Assembly: GCA_050084985.1 (NCBI GenBank)
Contig: JBITNC010000002.1
Location: 9,548,001 to 9,612,000 of the forward strand
DNA length: 64,000 nucleotides
Direction: 5' to 3'
DNA from: Nageia nagi
Lineage: Eukaryota; Pinophyta
Both the position numbers and the translations under genes were made by a program. This document shows, piece by piece, positions 1 through 10,713 of the stretch (position 1 is the stretch's first letter; every line of letters begins with the position of its first letter). Under the pieces are notes generated by a model. It was given only the letters and a program-made list of their open reading frames with translations. It searched no databases and was not told where the DNA came from.

Positions 1-296
1 GGGGTAATGATAGTTGGGACCTTCTCCCTCTACCATCCAATGAATGGAATCACATGGTCATTACTAATATGCCCCCTACGAGATCTCCTCATGAGACTAA
101 TCCTTTATTTGTTGTATATTATCAATGTTTAATTGAATAGTTACTATTTTATCTTAGCTTTATTTAAGTTGATATGGTTAGGGTTTGCTTAACCCATGAT
201 TAGGGTTGAGCGATGTCTTAGGGTGTGCTCTATAGGACCCATAAACTAATTTTGTTGTAAAAGTTTTTATTTTAATATAATGTACTTTTCATAAAA
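1..296. other. Unassigned flank left of the gypsy LTR homology
   Basis: No gene can be assigned. On the plus strand one frame stays open from the window edge to a TAG near position 140, about 45 codons, and reads like the tail of some protein (WDLLPLPSNEW near its start). I do not recognise it. The rest is AT-rich and non-coding. Homology to the right gypsy LTR starts only near position 297, so this stretch may be a foreign insertion or the sequence beyond a truncated LTR. Confidence 0.3.
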
Positions 297-324
297 AATA
301 TTTTTAAGAAATAAGTTGCGGTAA

Positions 325-440
325 CATATATTTAGGAATTCATAGGATTTCCAAATAAATTCATAGCATTTAATAAATAATTCATAGAATTGTAAAATAA
401 ACAATTCATAGATTTTAAAGTAAACAAATTCAAAGGTTTT
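325..440. repeat. Imperfect minisatellite inside the gypsy LTR
   Basis: About five degenerate units of roughly 25-30 bases, each with AATTCATAG followed by AT-rich sequence. A matching block is at 9,460-9,540 in the other LTR copy, so the array predates insertion. It creates a stop-poor reading on the minus strand that is not a gene. Confidence 0.55.
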
Positions 441-1352
441 CTCTTTTAAGAACATATAAATATTTAATAACCAAATTCTTATATTTCATCAAAAATCAAT
501 GAACACAATATGAGAAATTTTGGAAATTAAAATAAGAATTTATGCAAACCTAGATTACATTCATTCAACATTATACCTTTTAATGGTTTATAACCTAAAT
601 TTTGATTCTTAAAATCAATTATCTATAAACTAAAATTTGCAATTCTCATTGAAGAATGGAAATTTAATTCTTAACATAATCATATTTATCTAAAAAAAAT
701 ACATAGAGCAATTTTCTTTTCAAAACCCATGAATCTATTTGAGTTTAATTCTTTTCAAAGCAATAAAAATAAAAAAAAAACACAAAGAGCACCTCTAATT
801 TGCAAAATAAAATCCTTATGTAGTTATCTCTTCAACTCCACCCAGAAATATAAGCCAAAATAAATCCATTAACTAACACCCAAGCCAACATAAATGGGAG
901 AAACAATAAAAAATACATAAATTTTCAAAAGTTTAAAAACCTAACTCTAAAAATCCTCAAGAGAAAAAACTAAAACTAATAGTTCTAATTTTGGTTTATT
1001 CATTTTTATATAGAAATCTATTATTTGATTAAATATAAACATTATTTATTATAGATACTTAACTTGTCTATTATTCTATGGAAAAAAATAAATATCTAAC
1101 TAATAAATAAAATACATAGGTATCAAGTACTATTTATTAAGCTTTATTTATTTACAATAATATTTATATCATATTTTGCAATTTTAAAATAAATAACCAA
1201 AACCTACAAAAAATGATATTTTACAAACACACAACCATGCAACACAATAGAAAAATAGAGCTCTTTTTTCATTAAGGCAACCTCTTTTCTCTCAATCAAA
1301 CAAACATAAAAAATACCTAAATGTATTTGTACAAGTCTCTTATGTGATGAGG

Positions 1353-1726
1353 CATCATCATCATGTCCAATTTATATCCAATCAAGTGACCCACTTAGTT
1401 TGGAACCTATTTCTATAAACATCATAATAATGAAAAAAATATAAAATAATGATATCATAAGCATGCTCCAAAAAAAAAACATACTTACCACAACATTATT
1501 TCAAATATAGAAAATAGGATTAAGCATAGGGTCATCACATCCTTCCCCACCTATGAATAGTATCATCCTCTGTGTTTGCATTATTCATAAGAATATATAT
1601 AATGAACATCATAATAATGAAAATACAAATACAATAATGATATTATAATCATGCTTCAAGCACAAACATATTTATCATAACATTATTTCAAATATAGAAA
1701 ATATGCTCAAGCAAAGGGTCATCACA
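1353..1726. repeat. Tandem duplication across the LTR/polypurine-tract junction
   Basis: The bases ending in GGGTCATCACA at 1,539 recur ending at 1,726, and each copy is followed by TCCTTCCCC and by ATCCTCTGTGTTTGCATTATT or a near match. Both copies contain CATTATTTCAAATATAGAAA. The right LTR at about 10,590-10,708 has only one copy, so the duplication arose during or after insertion. Confidence 0.7.
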
Positions 1727-1750
1727 TCCTTCCCCTACAAGAATAGTATA
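1727..1750 (-). other. Gypsy-1 polypurine tract
   Basis: On the minus strand the bases next to the LTR read GGGGAAGGA, the purine run used to prime plus-strand DNA synthesis. It sits between the decayed pol end and an LTR start TGTGATG. A second copy follows the duplicated LTR end at 1,540. Confidence 0.6.
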
Positions 1751-1799
1751 ATCCTCTATGTTTGCATTATTCATGAAATAAATATATTAAAATAAGTAA

Positions 1800-3000
1800 A
1801 TTATTTTTTCATAACATCAACATCTTCCCATATTGTATAAGATTCAAATTATTGATCCTTTTAGACTTGAAACTCCTTTATTTTCCTATTTCTCAACTTT
1901 ATAGTTCTATGCCAAGAACCTTGATATGAAGTACTTAAATGGTCATTGGATCTACCATTTGTAAATTAGTTAAATCCAAAACATGTAAGGGATCATAAAT
2001 GCATTTTCTAAGTAGAGATATGTGAAATACATCATGAATATTTGATATAGTAGGTAGTATAACATGTTTATAGGAAATAGGACTTATGTTTCCTACAATT
2101 TCAAAAGGCCCTAAAAATTATGGATCTAACTTAGTAGACTTTATGGCACTTTTCATAGTTTGAACTTGTAAGAATACTTTTTCTCCCATAGAAAATTCTT
2201 ATGGATCTCTTTTCAAATTAGTATAATGTTTTTGATGATCAGATGCATCCTTAATCCTTTTTTGAATCATTTTGAGTTCTCCTCCCTTTCCTTCAGATGA
2301 TTTGGCTCGATCACTACCCAAAATTTTGGATTATCCCTCCATAATGGAGTCTTACACTTACTTCCATATAGCACCTTGAAAGGTACCATCTCTAAGGATA
2401 ATTCGTAAGAATTATTGTAAGCAAACTCAACCAAGTACAAGTAATTTTTTTATTTCACTTTTTTCCCTATACTATACATTTTTAGCATGTCAACATTCTA
2501 GGATATTATTAACTCATTCAATTTGAACATCCATTTGTGGATAATATGCTAAACTCATATTTAGTTTAGTATCCACAACTTGGTGCAAAGTTGTCTAAAA
2601 TTGACAAGTAAATTTAAGATCCCTATCTAAAACTATCACTTCAAGAAACTCGTGTAATCAAATAATCTTCTTAAGAAATGTATGTGTAACAATTGAAGTA
2701 CATTCCATTGTATTTCAAGGAATAAAATGAGCCACTATAGTAAGGTAATAACCTAATAAAAATAACATCATCATGAAATCTCATTTTAGGGAAACCAACA
2801 ATGAAATCCATTGATATCATTTGCCATTTTTTGGTAGGAATGTCATGAGGATATGCTACTTCTATGGGATGTTGATGCTCTACCTTAACCTTTTGATATT
2901 CTAAGCATATATTCATAAATTCATTAACATCCTTCTTCATCCCACTTCAGTAAAATTCTTTTTGAGATTTTATTGCATTTTTGCACCACCAAGATGAGTA
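1800..3000 (-). pseudogene. Gypsy-1 integrase with chromodomain-like tail (broken)
   Basis: The minus strand carries an integrase remnant. Around 2,700-2,940 it reads MKKDVNEFMNICLEYQ and then KWQMISMDFIVGFPK, matching the zinc-binding end (second Cys replaced by Tyr) and the start of the catalytic core of Ty3/gypsy integrases. From about 2,200 down to 1,830 the C-terminal domain is visible: GEKVFLQVQTMKSAIKSTKL, a GPFEIVGNI segment, SNIHDVFHISLLRK, then a VLHIKVLG stretch where Tekay/Del chromoviruses carry their chromodomain-like tail. Several stops and frame changes interrupt it. The order places integrase last before the 3' LTR, as in the gypsy superfamily. Confidence 0.75.
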
Positions 3001-3399
3001 AAATAAGAGATTGATGTGCTTGTTTCATGATTATTTTTCTAATATCAACCATCTTTGGAACAATAATCCTATATTTAAATCATAAAAATCCATCCTTAAT
3101 CCTAAATTCTTTAATCAAAAGATTAGATTTTTCTATTTATATCATCAATTTTAAGATAATAAGAATCATTACTTTGTAATTCTTAACATGATCTAACAAG
3201 TTAAAATATTTTTCAGTCATTGCCATGAGTTGTCTGTGTCCACTTAAAGCATCCACAAATTTATTTTTTTATCCTTTAATGTATTTTATCCCAAAATTAT
3301 ATTTGTCTAAGAACTCCATCCACCTTCTTTGGTACGCATTGGGATCATTATGTGAAAATATACCTTAAACTTTGATTATTTAATTTTAATTGAAATGGT

Positions 3400-4640
3400 T
3401 ACTCTATGATAATGTCTCCAAATATTTAGCACATGAATAATGTATGGAAATTCAATGTCATACATAGCATATTTCATCTCACAAGTCTTCAACTTACATG
3501 ATTCAAATTGCATATGTTTATCATTTTGAGATAATACACCTAAACCAAGTAGAGAAGCATCATTACATACTATGAAGTTTTCAAAAGGATTTAGTATGAT
3601 AATAATTGAAGTAGTTGTGAGATTTTCTTTATAGCTTTCAATGTCTCTTTATATTTTTTATTCCACTTTAATGCTTGATTCTTCTTTTGCAAACTTGTAA
3701 TAGGATTTGTAATTATAGAAAAATCCTTTAAATAAAGCCAGCAGTACCTTGCTAAACCCATGAATCTTGTTACTTTAATCACATTCATAGGAGTAAACAA
3801 ACTCATGGTAACTTTGATATTTTTAGGATCAACTAACACACCTTCATTTGAAATTATATGTCTTAAGTGCTAAACTTGCAAAATCTTAAATTCATATTTT
3901 CAAAGTTTCCCTTAATGTTGATATTTTATTAATACTTTCAAAACAAATCTTAGATGATAATCATGTTCTTCCTTATTTCTTGAATAAATGAATATATCAT
4001 TCAAGAATACTAAAATAAATTTGTCTAAGAATTTATGAAATATTTTGTTCATGAGATTCATGAAAGCAACATATGTATTAGTCAATCCAAAAGGAACTAC
4101 AACAAATTCATAGTGACCATATCCATTTTTGAAAGATCTTTTATATGTGTTTAAACTTATAATTCTCAACTAAATGGTATCTAGATGTTAGATCAATTTT
4201 CAAAAATATAGTATCATCCTTGATTTGATAAAAAAAATTCATCCATCTTTCTTTTTCACAAAGAGGATTGGAGCATCCCAAGGAGATAAACTTGGTTTAA
4301 TTCAATCCTTCTCTAATAGATCCTAAGTTTCACCTTTAACTCCTACATTTTGATAGTTATCATCCTATAAGGAGTTTTTGATATAGAATTCACACTAGGA
4401 ATTAAGTCAATTAAGAAATCAAATTCTCATTTTGGGGGTAATATTGGAAAATATTAAAGAAATAAATCTTTAATTTCTTGTAAAAGAGGATTTTGTTGAA
4501 AGATATTTTCCTTTGAATTATCTTTTTATGCTTCCTTAACCTTCACCACATAGATTAACTCAACCTTTTGAATAGCTATTTTTAATTGCATTATTGTGAG
4601 GAGATATAGTTTAAAACTACCCTTATTATAATGTATTTTA
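3400..4640 (-). pseudogene. Gypsy-1 reverse transcriptase and RNase H (broken)
   Basis: The minus strand between 4,169 and 3,912 reads YGHYEFVVVPFGLTN and VFLNDIFIYSRNKEEH, the diagnostic reverse transcriptase blocks of Ty3/gypsy elements. The catalytic pair is changed: the usual D-D in the VFIDDI motif is N-D, so this copy should be inactive. The connection to RNase H follows at 3,839-3,591 (NVIKVTRFMGLARYCWLYLK, then ITSLQKKNQALKW). Stops and shifts separate the blocks. Neighbouring protease and integrase fragments lie in the expected order. Confidence 0.8.
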
Positions 4641-4824
4641 TGCCTTCAAATACCAAGGTTATTAAATTCTATCCATATTTTGTGGGACTCAATTAAAGCC
4701 TTATAAGCACAAAGCCAATCCATTCATAAACTGACATCAAAAGAATGCAAATGTGCTACGTACAATTACCATTCCATAATTGCTTTAGGTAACTTAACTT
4801 CAACATTTTTAAGGTATTGATTAA

Positions 4825-5100
4825 CTAAATAGGTTGCTTATATTCATGCTCAACTATCCACCCTTTTATCAAAAATTTAGGTGCTTTCAAAATATCTCTT
4901 ATAATAAATATAGAAATAAAACTTTTTGTTGCACCACAATCTATAAGAATTTTAAAAAATTTATGAAACATTTTACATGTATTCTCCATTGGTGTTTCTT
5001 GGCCATTCATATTTCCTTCCTAGTTGCTACAAAAATCCTATGTTCAAACAATTTATTTTTTGGATATAATTTGTTTATAAAGTGTTTAGTTCCATCGTAA
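4825..5100 (-). pseudogene. Gypsy-1 aspartic protease remnant
   Basis: The minus strand near 4,950-4,909 reads LIDCGATKSFIS, the retroviral-type protease active site with the usual DSGA changed to DCGA. It follows an EGNMNGQETPMEN linker of the kind found between zinc knuckle and protease. An overlapping plus-strand reading frame is a shadow. Confidence 0.7.
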
Positions 5101-6235
5101 ATCCAAAAAAATCCTTTCTTTTTCCCTTGCATATTATTTTTTTGATTTTACCCAGGAACATCTTTTCTTTTTTTCTTGGTAGTTTTGATTTTTTCCCTAA
5201 TTATGATTTCTATTTTTTTGATATTTTTTCTTGTTATTACCAATATTTCAATTAATTTTCTTTTATGGTTAGTTTTGATTTTGTTGATAGTTATTTTCTT
5301 TGAACCTTTTATTACTTTGTTGTTGTTGATATTTTTCCCATTTCATGAATCCTTTACTATTTCTATTTTGCATTTCCTTCTTTTCCTATTGATTTAAAGA
5401 ATTGTAATTCATGAAGGATCTCTTGGATTCTATGTTATTTTCTACTTGATGTGATATACCATATGCTTTTTCCAAGGTTTTCCTCTTTTTCATGTTTATC
5501 ATTATTCTAATCCTAGGATCCGATCTTATAATAAATATATGGACCTTTAAATCATTTTTATCCTTAGGTACATATTTTAGAAGTTTAACAAATTTCTAGT
5601 GATACTATTCTACTATCAAAGTACCTTATTGATGAAGGTAAAATTCATCATACTTATCAAAGGAAAATTATTTCGTTATGTACTTATTATTAAAAGTAAT
5701 AACAAAATCTTCTCATTTAGGGTTTATTCCTTGTATCTTTTAATAGGTCATGTATGAATTCCACCATTGCAATGTTGGTCCTAAAAGATTAACCATAACA
5801 CAAGTAGTTATGCTTCAAAAGAAATTATTTTCGTTAAAAAATACATCTCCATCTCCTCTAACTATTCTTCAACAACTTCTATACCATACTTATCATTAAA
5901 CCTCGAAACAAGAAGCTTTTTTCAATTCTTTTGCAAGTTCTTGATCTACCTTAGTCCTAATTGGGTCAACACCATAATTACAAACTCTATCCTCATTATC
6001 CTCAACATTATTTTGATTATTAGGAATTTAAAATCTATTAATCATTGTTTATAACATCTCTTGCTACTTTGCCAATTGCTCTTGCAATCTTAAAATGAAA
6101 GCATTTTCAATTCGATTCTAGAATATTTTTTCATTTCAAGAACCCACATCTCTATTAACTTGAGAATCATTTCCTTGGGAAGATCTTTTGTTAGCGTTCC
6201 TTCATGAATAATTCCTTATATTTTATTTCATGTTT
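5100..6235 (-). pseudogene. Gypsy-1 gag (broken)
   Basis: Minus-strand reading between about 6,230 and 5,100 shows a decayed gag. Near 6,100-6,050 it reads RLQEQLAK and MLxTMINRF (x = stop). Near 5,880-5,830 the WLEEMEMYF motif typical of the gag capsid domain of plant gypsy elements is visible. The C-terminal part is Asn/Lys-rich. Many stops interrupt it. The hydrophobic plus-strand frame at 5,176-5,397 is the antisense of this Asn/Lys-rich stretch. Gag starts shortly after a primer-binding-site-like sequence at 6,314-6,325. Confidence 0.65.
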
Positions 6236-6313
6236 ACTAAAAGGATAAAAAGGTTTAGGTTAATTTTATGAAAAGATTTTTTTTAAGGAAGCATTATGCC
6301 CTATGACTCTAAT

Positions 6314-6325
6314 GCCCTGATATTG
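6314..6325 (-). other. Gypsy-1 primer-binding site (decayed)
   Basis: The plus sequence GCCCTGATATTG aligns with GCTCTGATACCA, the complement of the initiator-Met-tRNA site TGGTATCAGAGC. Most differences are transitions. The minus strand continues GGCATTAGAGTC before gag. If this is the true site, the 5' LTR begins at about 6,328. Confidence 0.5.
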
Positions 6326-6988
6326 AATGAAATATACCTCTAATTCTACATAAGCATTAGTACAATTTCTTTTACATGTCCATAATCACACCATAAATTT
6401 ATTTACAAATAGGTTATGTAATCACACATTTGAAGTTGTATTAATCATTAGATATGACCCTTAAGTGGATGGGGATGATCAATCCCCAAAGGTTCGAAGT
6501 CATGTGATAACTAATTCTTTAAATATCTCCTATGTTCAAATACTTAGCACTCATAGCTCTAGCATCTCCCATGCTAGAACCAACTTATACCACTCATGAC
6601 CTTTGGATTATTCTTAGGGATGATATATCTAATAAGGGACACACATATCTTGATCAACATTCATGCTTACCATGAAGTGATCTTAAAGTGTATGCCAACT
6701 GAATCAACTTCTTATCACCTCCCATGATAGAAGTCAATGTTAATCCCACTACCCTGAGACTAACTAAAGTGCCTTTACCTACCCATAACACATGTAAAAT
6801 ACCATCACTTAAATCTTGTAGTAATTACTTATAATTCTCATAATTGATACCAATTCCAAAAATAATCTTCACATTATTCCTTAGCTAGATGTTTTATGGA
6901 ATTTCAAGACAAGGTAGAACTAGACTTTTGTTTTGTTCTAAACTTTCAATATTATTTATACATTTTCTAAGGGACCTCTGTTTTGGGT

Positions 6989-8130
6989 GAGTGCAATAAG
7001 TTGGGTCCACTTTATGGCCAAAAAGTGGAAGTATTTTCCTTAATTTTTAAGTTTTAGCATGATTGATCTCAAATTTTGAAGAACTTAGACATGGGATCAT
7101 GAAAAAGGTCACTAAGGTAAAAATATAATGCTCACAGTTTAGTTTTTAAATATATAATTTATTCAAATACTTAGATGATAGAAATTAAATTTTGATAGGG
7201 ATGAAGAAAAATCACTTTTTAAAAATACCATTTTAAGACCATACAATGTACATGTCCATCACACATAATTTGATCAAAATCAAAGTATTTTTAAAATCCT
7301 TTTACACATAGATACCTAAGACATTGAAGCTTTTCCTAGATATTTTTTCATAATATTTTCATGAATATTCTTTTAATTAATTTTTTATTGGTCATGTTTA
7401 TTATTTTGAAAAGTGCTCATGTCTGTCACACATAATTTGACCTAAACTTAATCTTTTTTCATATTTTTGGTGTCTTATAGAGAATTCTCTGAAGCTTGTT
7501 CTTATATATATATATATTTTTCAAAATTCATAAAAATAAAAAGTTATTAAAAAATAAAATACAATCATATTTCATGTAGATGGATCACTTTTACTAAAAA
7601 CTAATTGAAAATATTAAATATCATTTATTTGTAAAAAAATATTGCATATTTTAAATCTACACTCTTTAATTTATAATGAGTTTTAATTTCAAAAAAAAAA
7701 TTCTACCAAAAACTCCATCAAACATATACTTGAAGCCAAGATTTTTCATTAACATTGCCATGAACACATACTTGTAGGTCTAAGGCTAAGTGTTTGCTCA
7801 CCAAGCCTTTTCCAAGCCAAAATTGAGGTAAAATCGAAGATTCAAATGTTGGGATCCTGATAAATATCAAGATCTTGATATTTAATGCTAAGAAAATACA
7901 TATATTTTAGTTTTAAATATCAGGATCCTAATTTAAAATAAGGATTCTGAACCTAAATGATCTCAATTTTAATTTCCTAAAATCAGGATCTTGATTTTTT
8001 TCGATAATGAATTTTATCTTCGCTTATTTCCCCCACTTCCCCTTCAAATGAACTCAACATCTTGTTTTCACCCTTTTATATTTGTACTTATGGTGAAATG
8101 GCATCCACTTTATGGAGATCCTATTACATG
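6989..8130 (+). mobile_element. Inverted-repeat element, family GGGTCCA, copy 1
   Basis: The left end (GAGTGCAATAAGTTGGGTCC) and the inverted right end (near 8,080-8,130, with CATCCACTTTATGG) match the two ends of a second copy at 15,839-16,944, which lies in the opposite orientation. Interior blocks also match: the stretches around 7,040-7,110, 7,150-7,460 and 7,600-7,830 align with the reverse complement of the other copy. No open reading frame is present, so it would be non-autonomous. The core carries a perfect 24-bp palindrome at 7,861-7,884. I could not see a target duplication, and the superfamily is unassigned. Confidence 0.6.
7861..7884. repeat. 24-bp perfect palindrome
   Basis: The bases read TAAATATCAAGA and then its exact reverse complement. 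It lies between GGATCCTGATA at 7,853 and TATCAGGATCC near 7,918, a further inverted pair, giving a nested hairpin in the core of the inverted-repeat element. Confidence 0.8.
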
Positions 8131-9117
8131 ATTTTTCAATAGTCTAAACTCGTAACTATGACATGGAGCCTAATCATTTCAAGTACAAGTTCATTGTAGA
8201 CTTTTGAATTTATGTTAAAGATTTACAATAAGTTTTCTTAGAGTTATGGCTACTAGTTAGTTCATAACAACTTCAAAGAATTTATCATTTTTTCGAAAAT
8301 CAATCATCATAAAAGTTATAAAGTTCAAATCTTAAATTTTGATTACTGCTTACTCATGTGCTAAATCATATTGTAGCTTATATATCAAACTTCATATTTT
8401 ACTACATAATAAAAGAGAAATAAATCCATGACTTAAATGATATCATGAAAGAAACTAAAATAACATTACACTATCCATTTATCAATTTTTCACTCAAATA
8501 CATTACATTTTTAATTCACATTCATTTTAATTCAAACAAAGTACAAATAACATTTTTTACATGTATCTTAAACAATATTCAATCTTTATATCACATAATA
8601 CAATCTTTCCCACTTATTTTTTTGTTGAATGAGTTTACAAAAACATCAAGATATATTGATTTTTAATACATGGTAAATACATTTATCATTCTCCTTTGTA
8701 GAACTTGAGCCTTCATTTCCCAACTTAAAGATGAGTATCTATCATAGATGTAAATTTTTATCGATCGAATCAATACTTATTTTGAAGTTCTATATGTATC
8801 TTATTGACTTTTCATCACTTATACAAATGTAGAAACATAACTCTTTATAATAAAAAACTACCTTTCTTATTATATTTCAATATGCACATCTTTGAAGTTC
8901 ATTAATCATAAAGCAAAATATAATTCTAACTAAACATTTATTTTATTCTATTTCAATGTAAACTTAAATTTCAGTATTCTTTCACTACATCCCAAAATAA
9001 ATAACTTCAAAGAAATACAGTGATTCTTTTCATTTCACTATAAATGATATAATACAATTATATTGTATTATTTATATTTTTTTTTATGTTATAATGTATA
9101 ATATTAGATGTTACTTG

Positions 9118-9118
<1 letters not shown>
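8131..9118. other. AT-rich stretch without a recognisable gene
   Basis: Probably gypsy LTR body. Short frames such as the plus-strand one at 8,445-8,666 have no recognisable domain and the low-complexity composition expected by chance. Confidence 0.4.

Positions 9119-9170
<52 letters not shown>
9119..9170. repeat. (TA)n microsatellite
   Basis: An uninterrupted TA run of about 26 units. It forms the left border of the GC-rich island at 9,171-9,380. Confidence 0.95.
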
Positions 9171-9174
<4 letters not shown>

Positions 9175-9382
9175 CAAAACAATGTTAGGGTTGGTACACA
9201 CCCAAGGCATCGCCTAGCCTCCCCACAATACAAAGGAAGGTGGGGCTAGACATGGCCAGACAGGCTACGCCGCCCCAACCATTGGGGACGGCTAGCCGTG
9301 GTTATGTTGCGCCTAGCTGGAATGGCCAGCCAAATATACATACAAAGCGGGGATCGACCGGTATTCTAGTGTCCCCATCTTT
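9171..9382. other. GC-rich island between TA tracts (Micron-like)
   Basis: About 200 bases of much higher GC than anything nearby are bounded by a (TA)n run on the left and a shorter TATATA run at about 9,383-9,396 on the right. Inside is an inverted pair GCCGCCCCAA / TTGGGGACGGC, plus repeats of GGCTA and GGCCAG. CATACAAA occurs near both inner edges (9,171 and 9,341). No coding sequence is apparent. The arrangement resembles the rice Micron elements, which sit inside (TA)n microsatellites, but that is analogy only. Confidence 0.45.
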
Positions 9383-10713
9383 TATATATATATATATTAA
9401 TAAAAAAAAATGAAATTAATATATTAAAATAATAATATTTTTAAAAAATAATTCATAGCAACAAATTATTAAAAATTCATAAGATTTTCAAATAAAATCA
9501 TAGAATTTAATAAACAATTCACAGAATTTAAAATAAAAAAATTAGGTTTTCACTTTTAAGAATATATAAAGATTTAATAATCAAACCTTTATATATTTCA
9601 TTATAAATCAATGAATTTAGTATATAATTTTTTTTGAAATCAAAATAAGAATTTATTCAAACCCAAATTACATTCATTCAATCTTATTCTTTCTTATAGT
9701 TTAAAACATAAATTTTAATTCTTAAAATGGCTTATTTAGAAATCAATGGTAATCTAATTTCTGACATAATCCTATTTATTTTACAAAAATACGTAAAGCA
9801 ATTTTCTTTCTCGAACCCATGAATCTCTTTGATTTTACTTCTTTCAAAGCAATAAAAATAACAAAGAACAGAGAGCACCTATAATTCGCAAAAGAAAACT
9901 CTTTATGTAACTATCTCTTCCACTCCAACCAACAATGCATGGCAAATCTGAATCCCACAGGGCTATAATCCAAAAACAATCCAAAAACTAACTTTCAAGC
10001 CAACAAAAATGGGAGAAACAATAGAAGTTGCAAAAACTATAAGGCTTGTAGTTTCAAAAACCAACTCTAAAAACCTTCATAGCAAAAACAAAAACTAAAA
10101 GTTCTAATCTAGGTTTATTCTATTTTTATTTAAAACTTTATTATTTTATTGAATATAAATATTATTTACTATAGAGACTTAACTTATCTATTATTTTATA
10201 AAACAAATTAAATATCAAATTAATAAATAAAATACATAGGTATTACATATTATTTATTAAACTTATATTTGTTTGCACTAACATTTATATCTCATTTTGT
10301 AGGTTTAAAATAAATAACCAAAACCTACAACAATTGTATAATATTTTTACAAACACACAACCATGCAACACAAGGAAAAAAATAGATCTCATTTGCCATT
10401 AAGAAGATATCTTTCTCTTAATCACACAAACATAACGAAATACCTAAATCTACTTATACTTCCTTTGTAGGTTGAGGTATCATCGTCATATCCAATTTAC
10501 ATCCAATCAAGTAACCCACCCACTTGGGTACTTATTCTTGTAAACACATTATTTATAAGCACAAGCAAATTCATAATAATATATATAATGAACATCATAA
10601 TAAAAATATATATAATTAATGATCTCAAAAGCATGCTTTAAACATAAACATATTTATTACAACATTATTTCAAATATTGAAAATATGCTTAAGGAGAGGG
10701 TCATTATAAAATT

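Larger units (their letters stand above)
297..1726 (-). repeat. Gypsy-1 3' LTR (left copy, partial)
   Basis: This segment aligns along its length with 9,429-10,708 in the same orientation. Both share blocks of imperfect AATTCATAG-type repeats, the same order of motifs and a similar end. The plus-strand end GGGTCATCACA is followed at once by TCCTTCCCC, which on the minus strand is a polypurine tract next to an LTR starting TGTGATGACCC. The pol C-terminus lies about 100 bases further right, as expected for a minus-strand element. The last 187 bases (1,540-1,726) are a tandem copy of the bases before them, so the LTR end and polypurine tract occur twice. The left edge at 297 is only where homology becomes visible. 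Confidence 0.7.
6328..10708 (-). repeat. Gypsy-1 5' LTR (right copy) with nested insertions
   Basis: The left limit is set by the primer-binding site, the right limit by alignment with the other LTR: 9,429-10,708 matches 297-1,539, and GGGTCATTATA replaces GGGTCATCACA at the end. The span of about 4.4 kb holds a 1.14-kb inverted-repeat element (6,989-8,130) and a (TA)n plus GC-rich island (9,119-9,400), leaving roughly 2.9 kb of LTR, plausible for the Tekay/Del lineage. Only the last 1.28 kb is confirmed by the second copy. The alternative is a 1.3-kb LTR starting near 9,429 with extra sequence between it and gag. Confidence 0.5.

Noticed and set aside
5176-5397. A strongly hydrophobic plus-strand frame that looks like a membrane protein
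   Set aside because: It is the antisense of the Asn/Lys-rich gypsy gag, so T-rich codons give Leu/Ile/Phe runs by composition.
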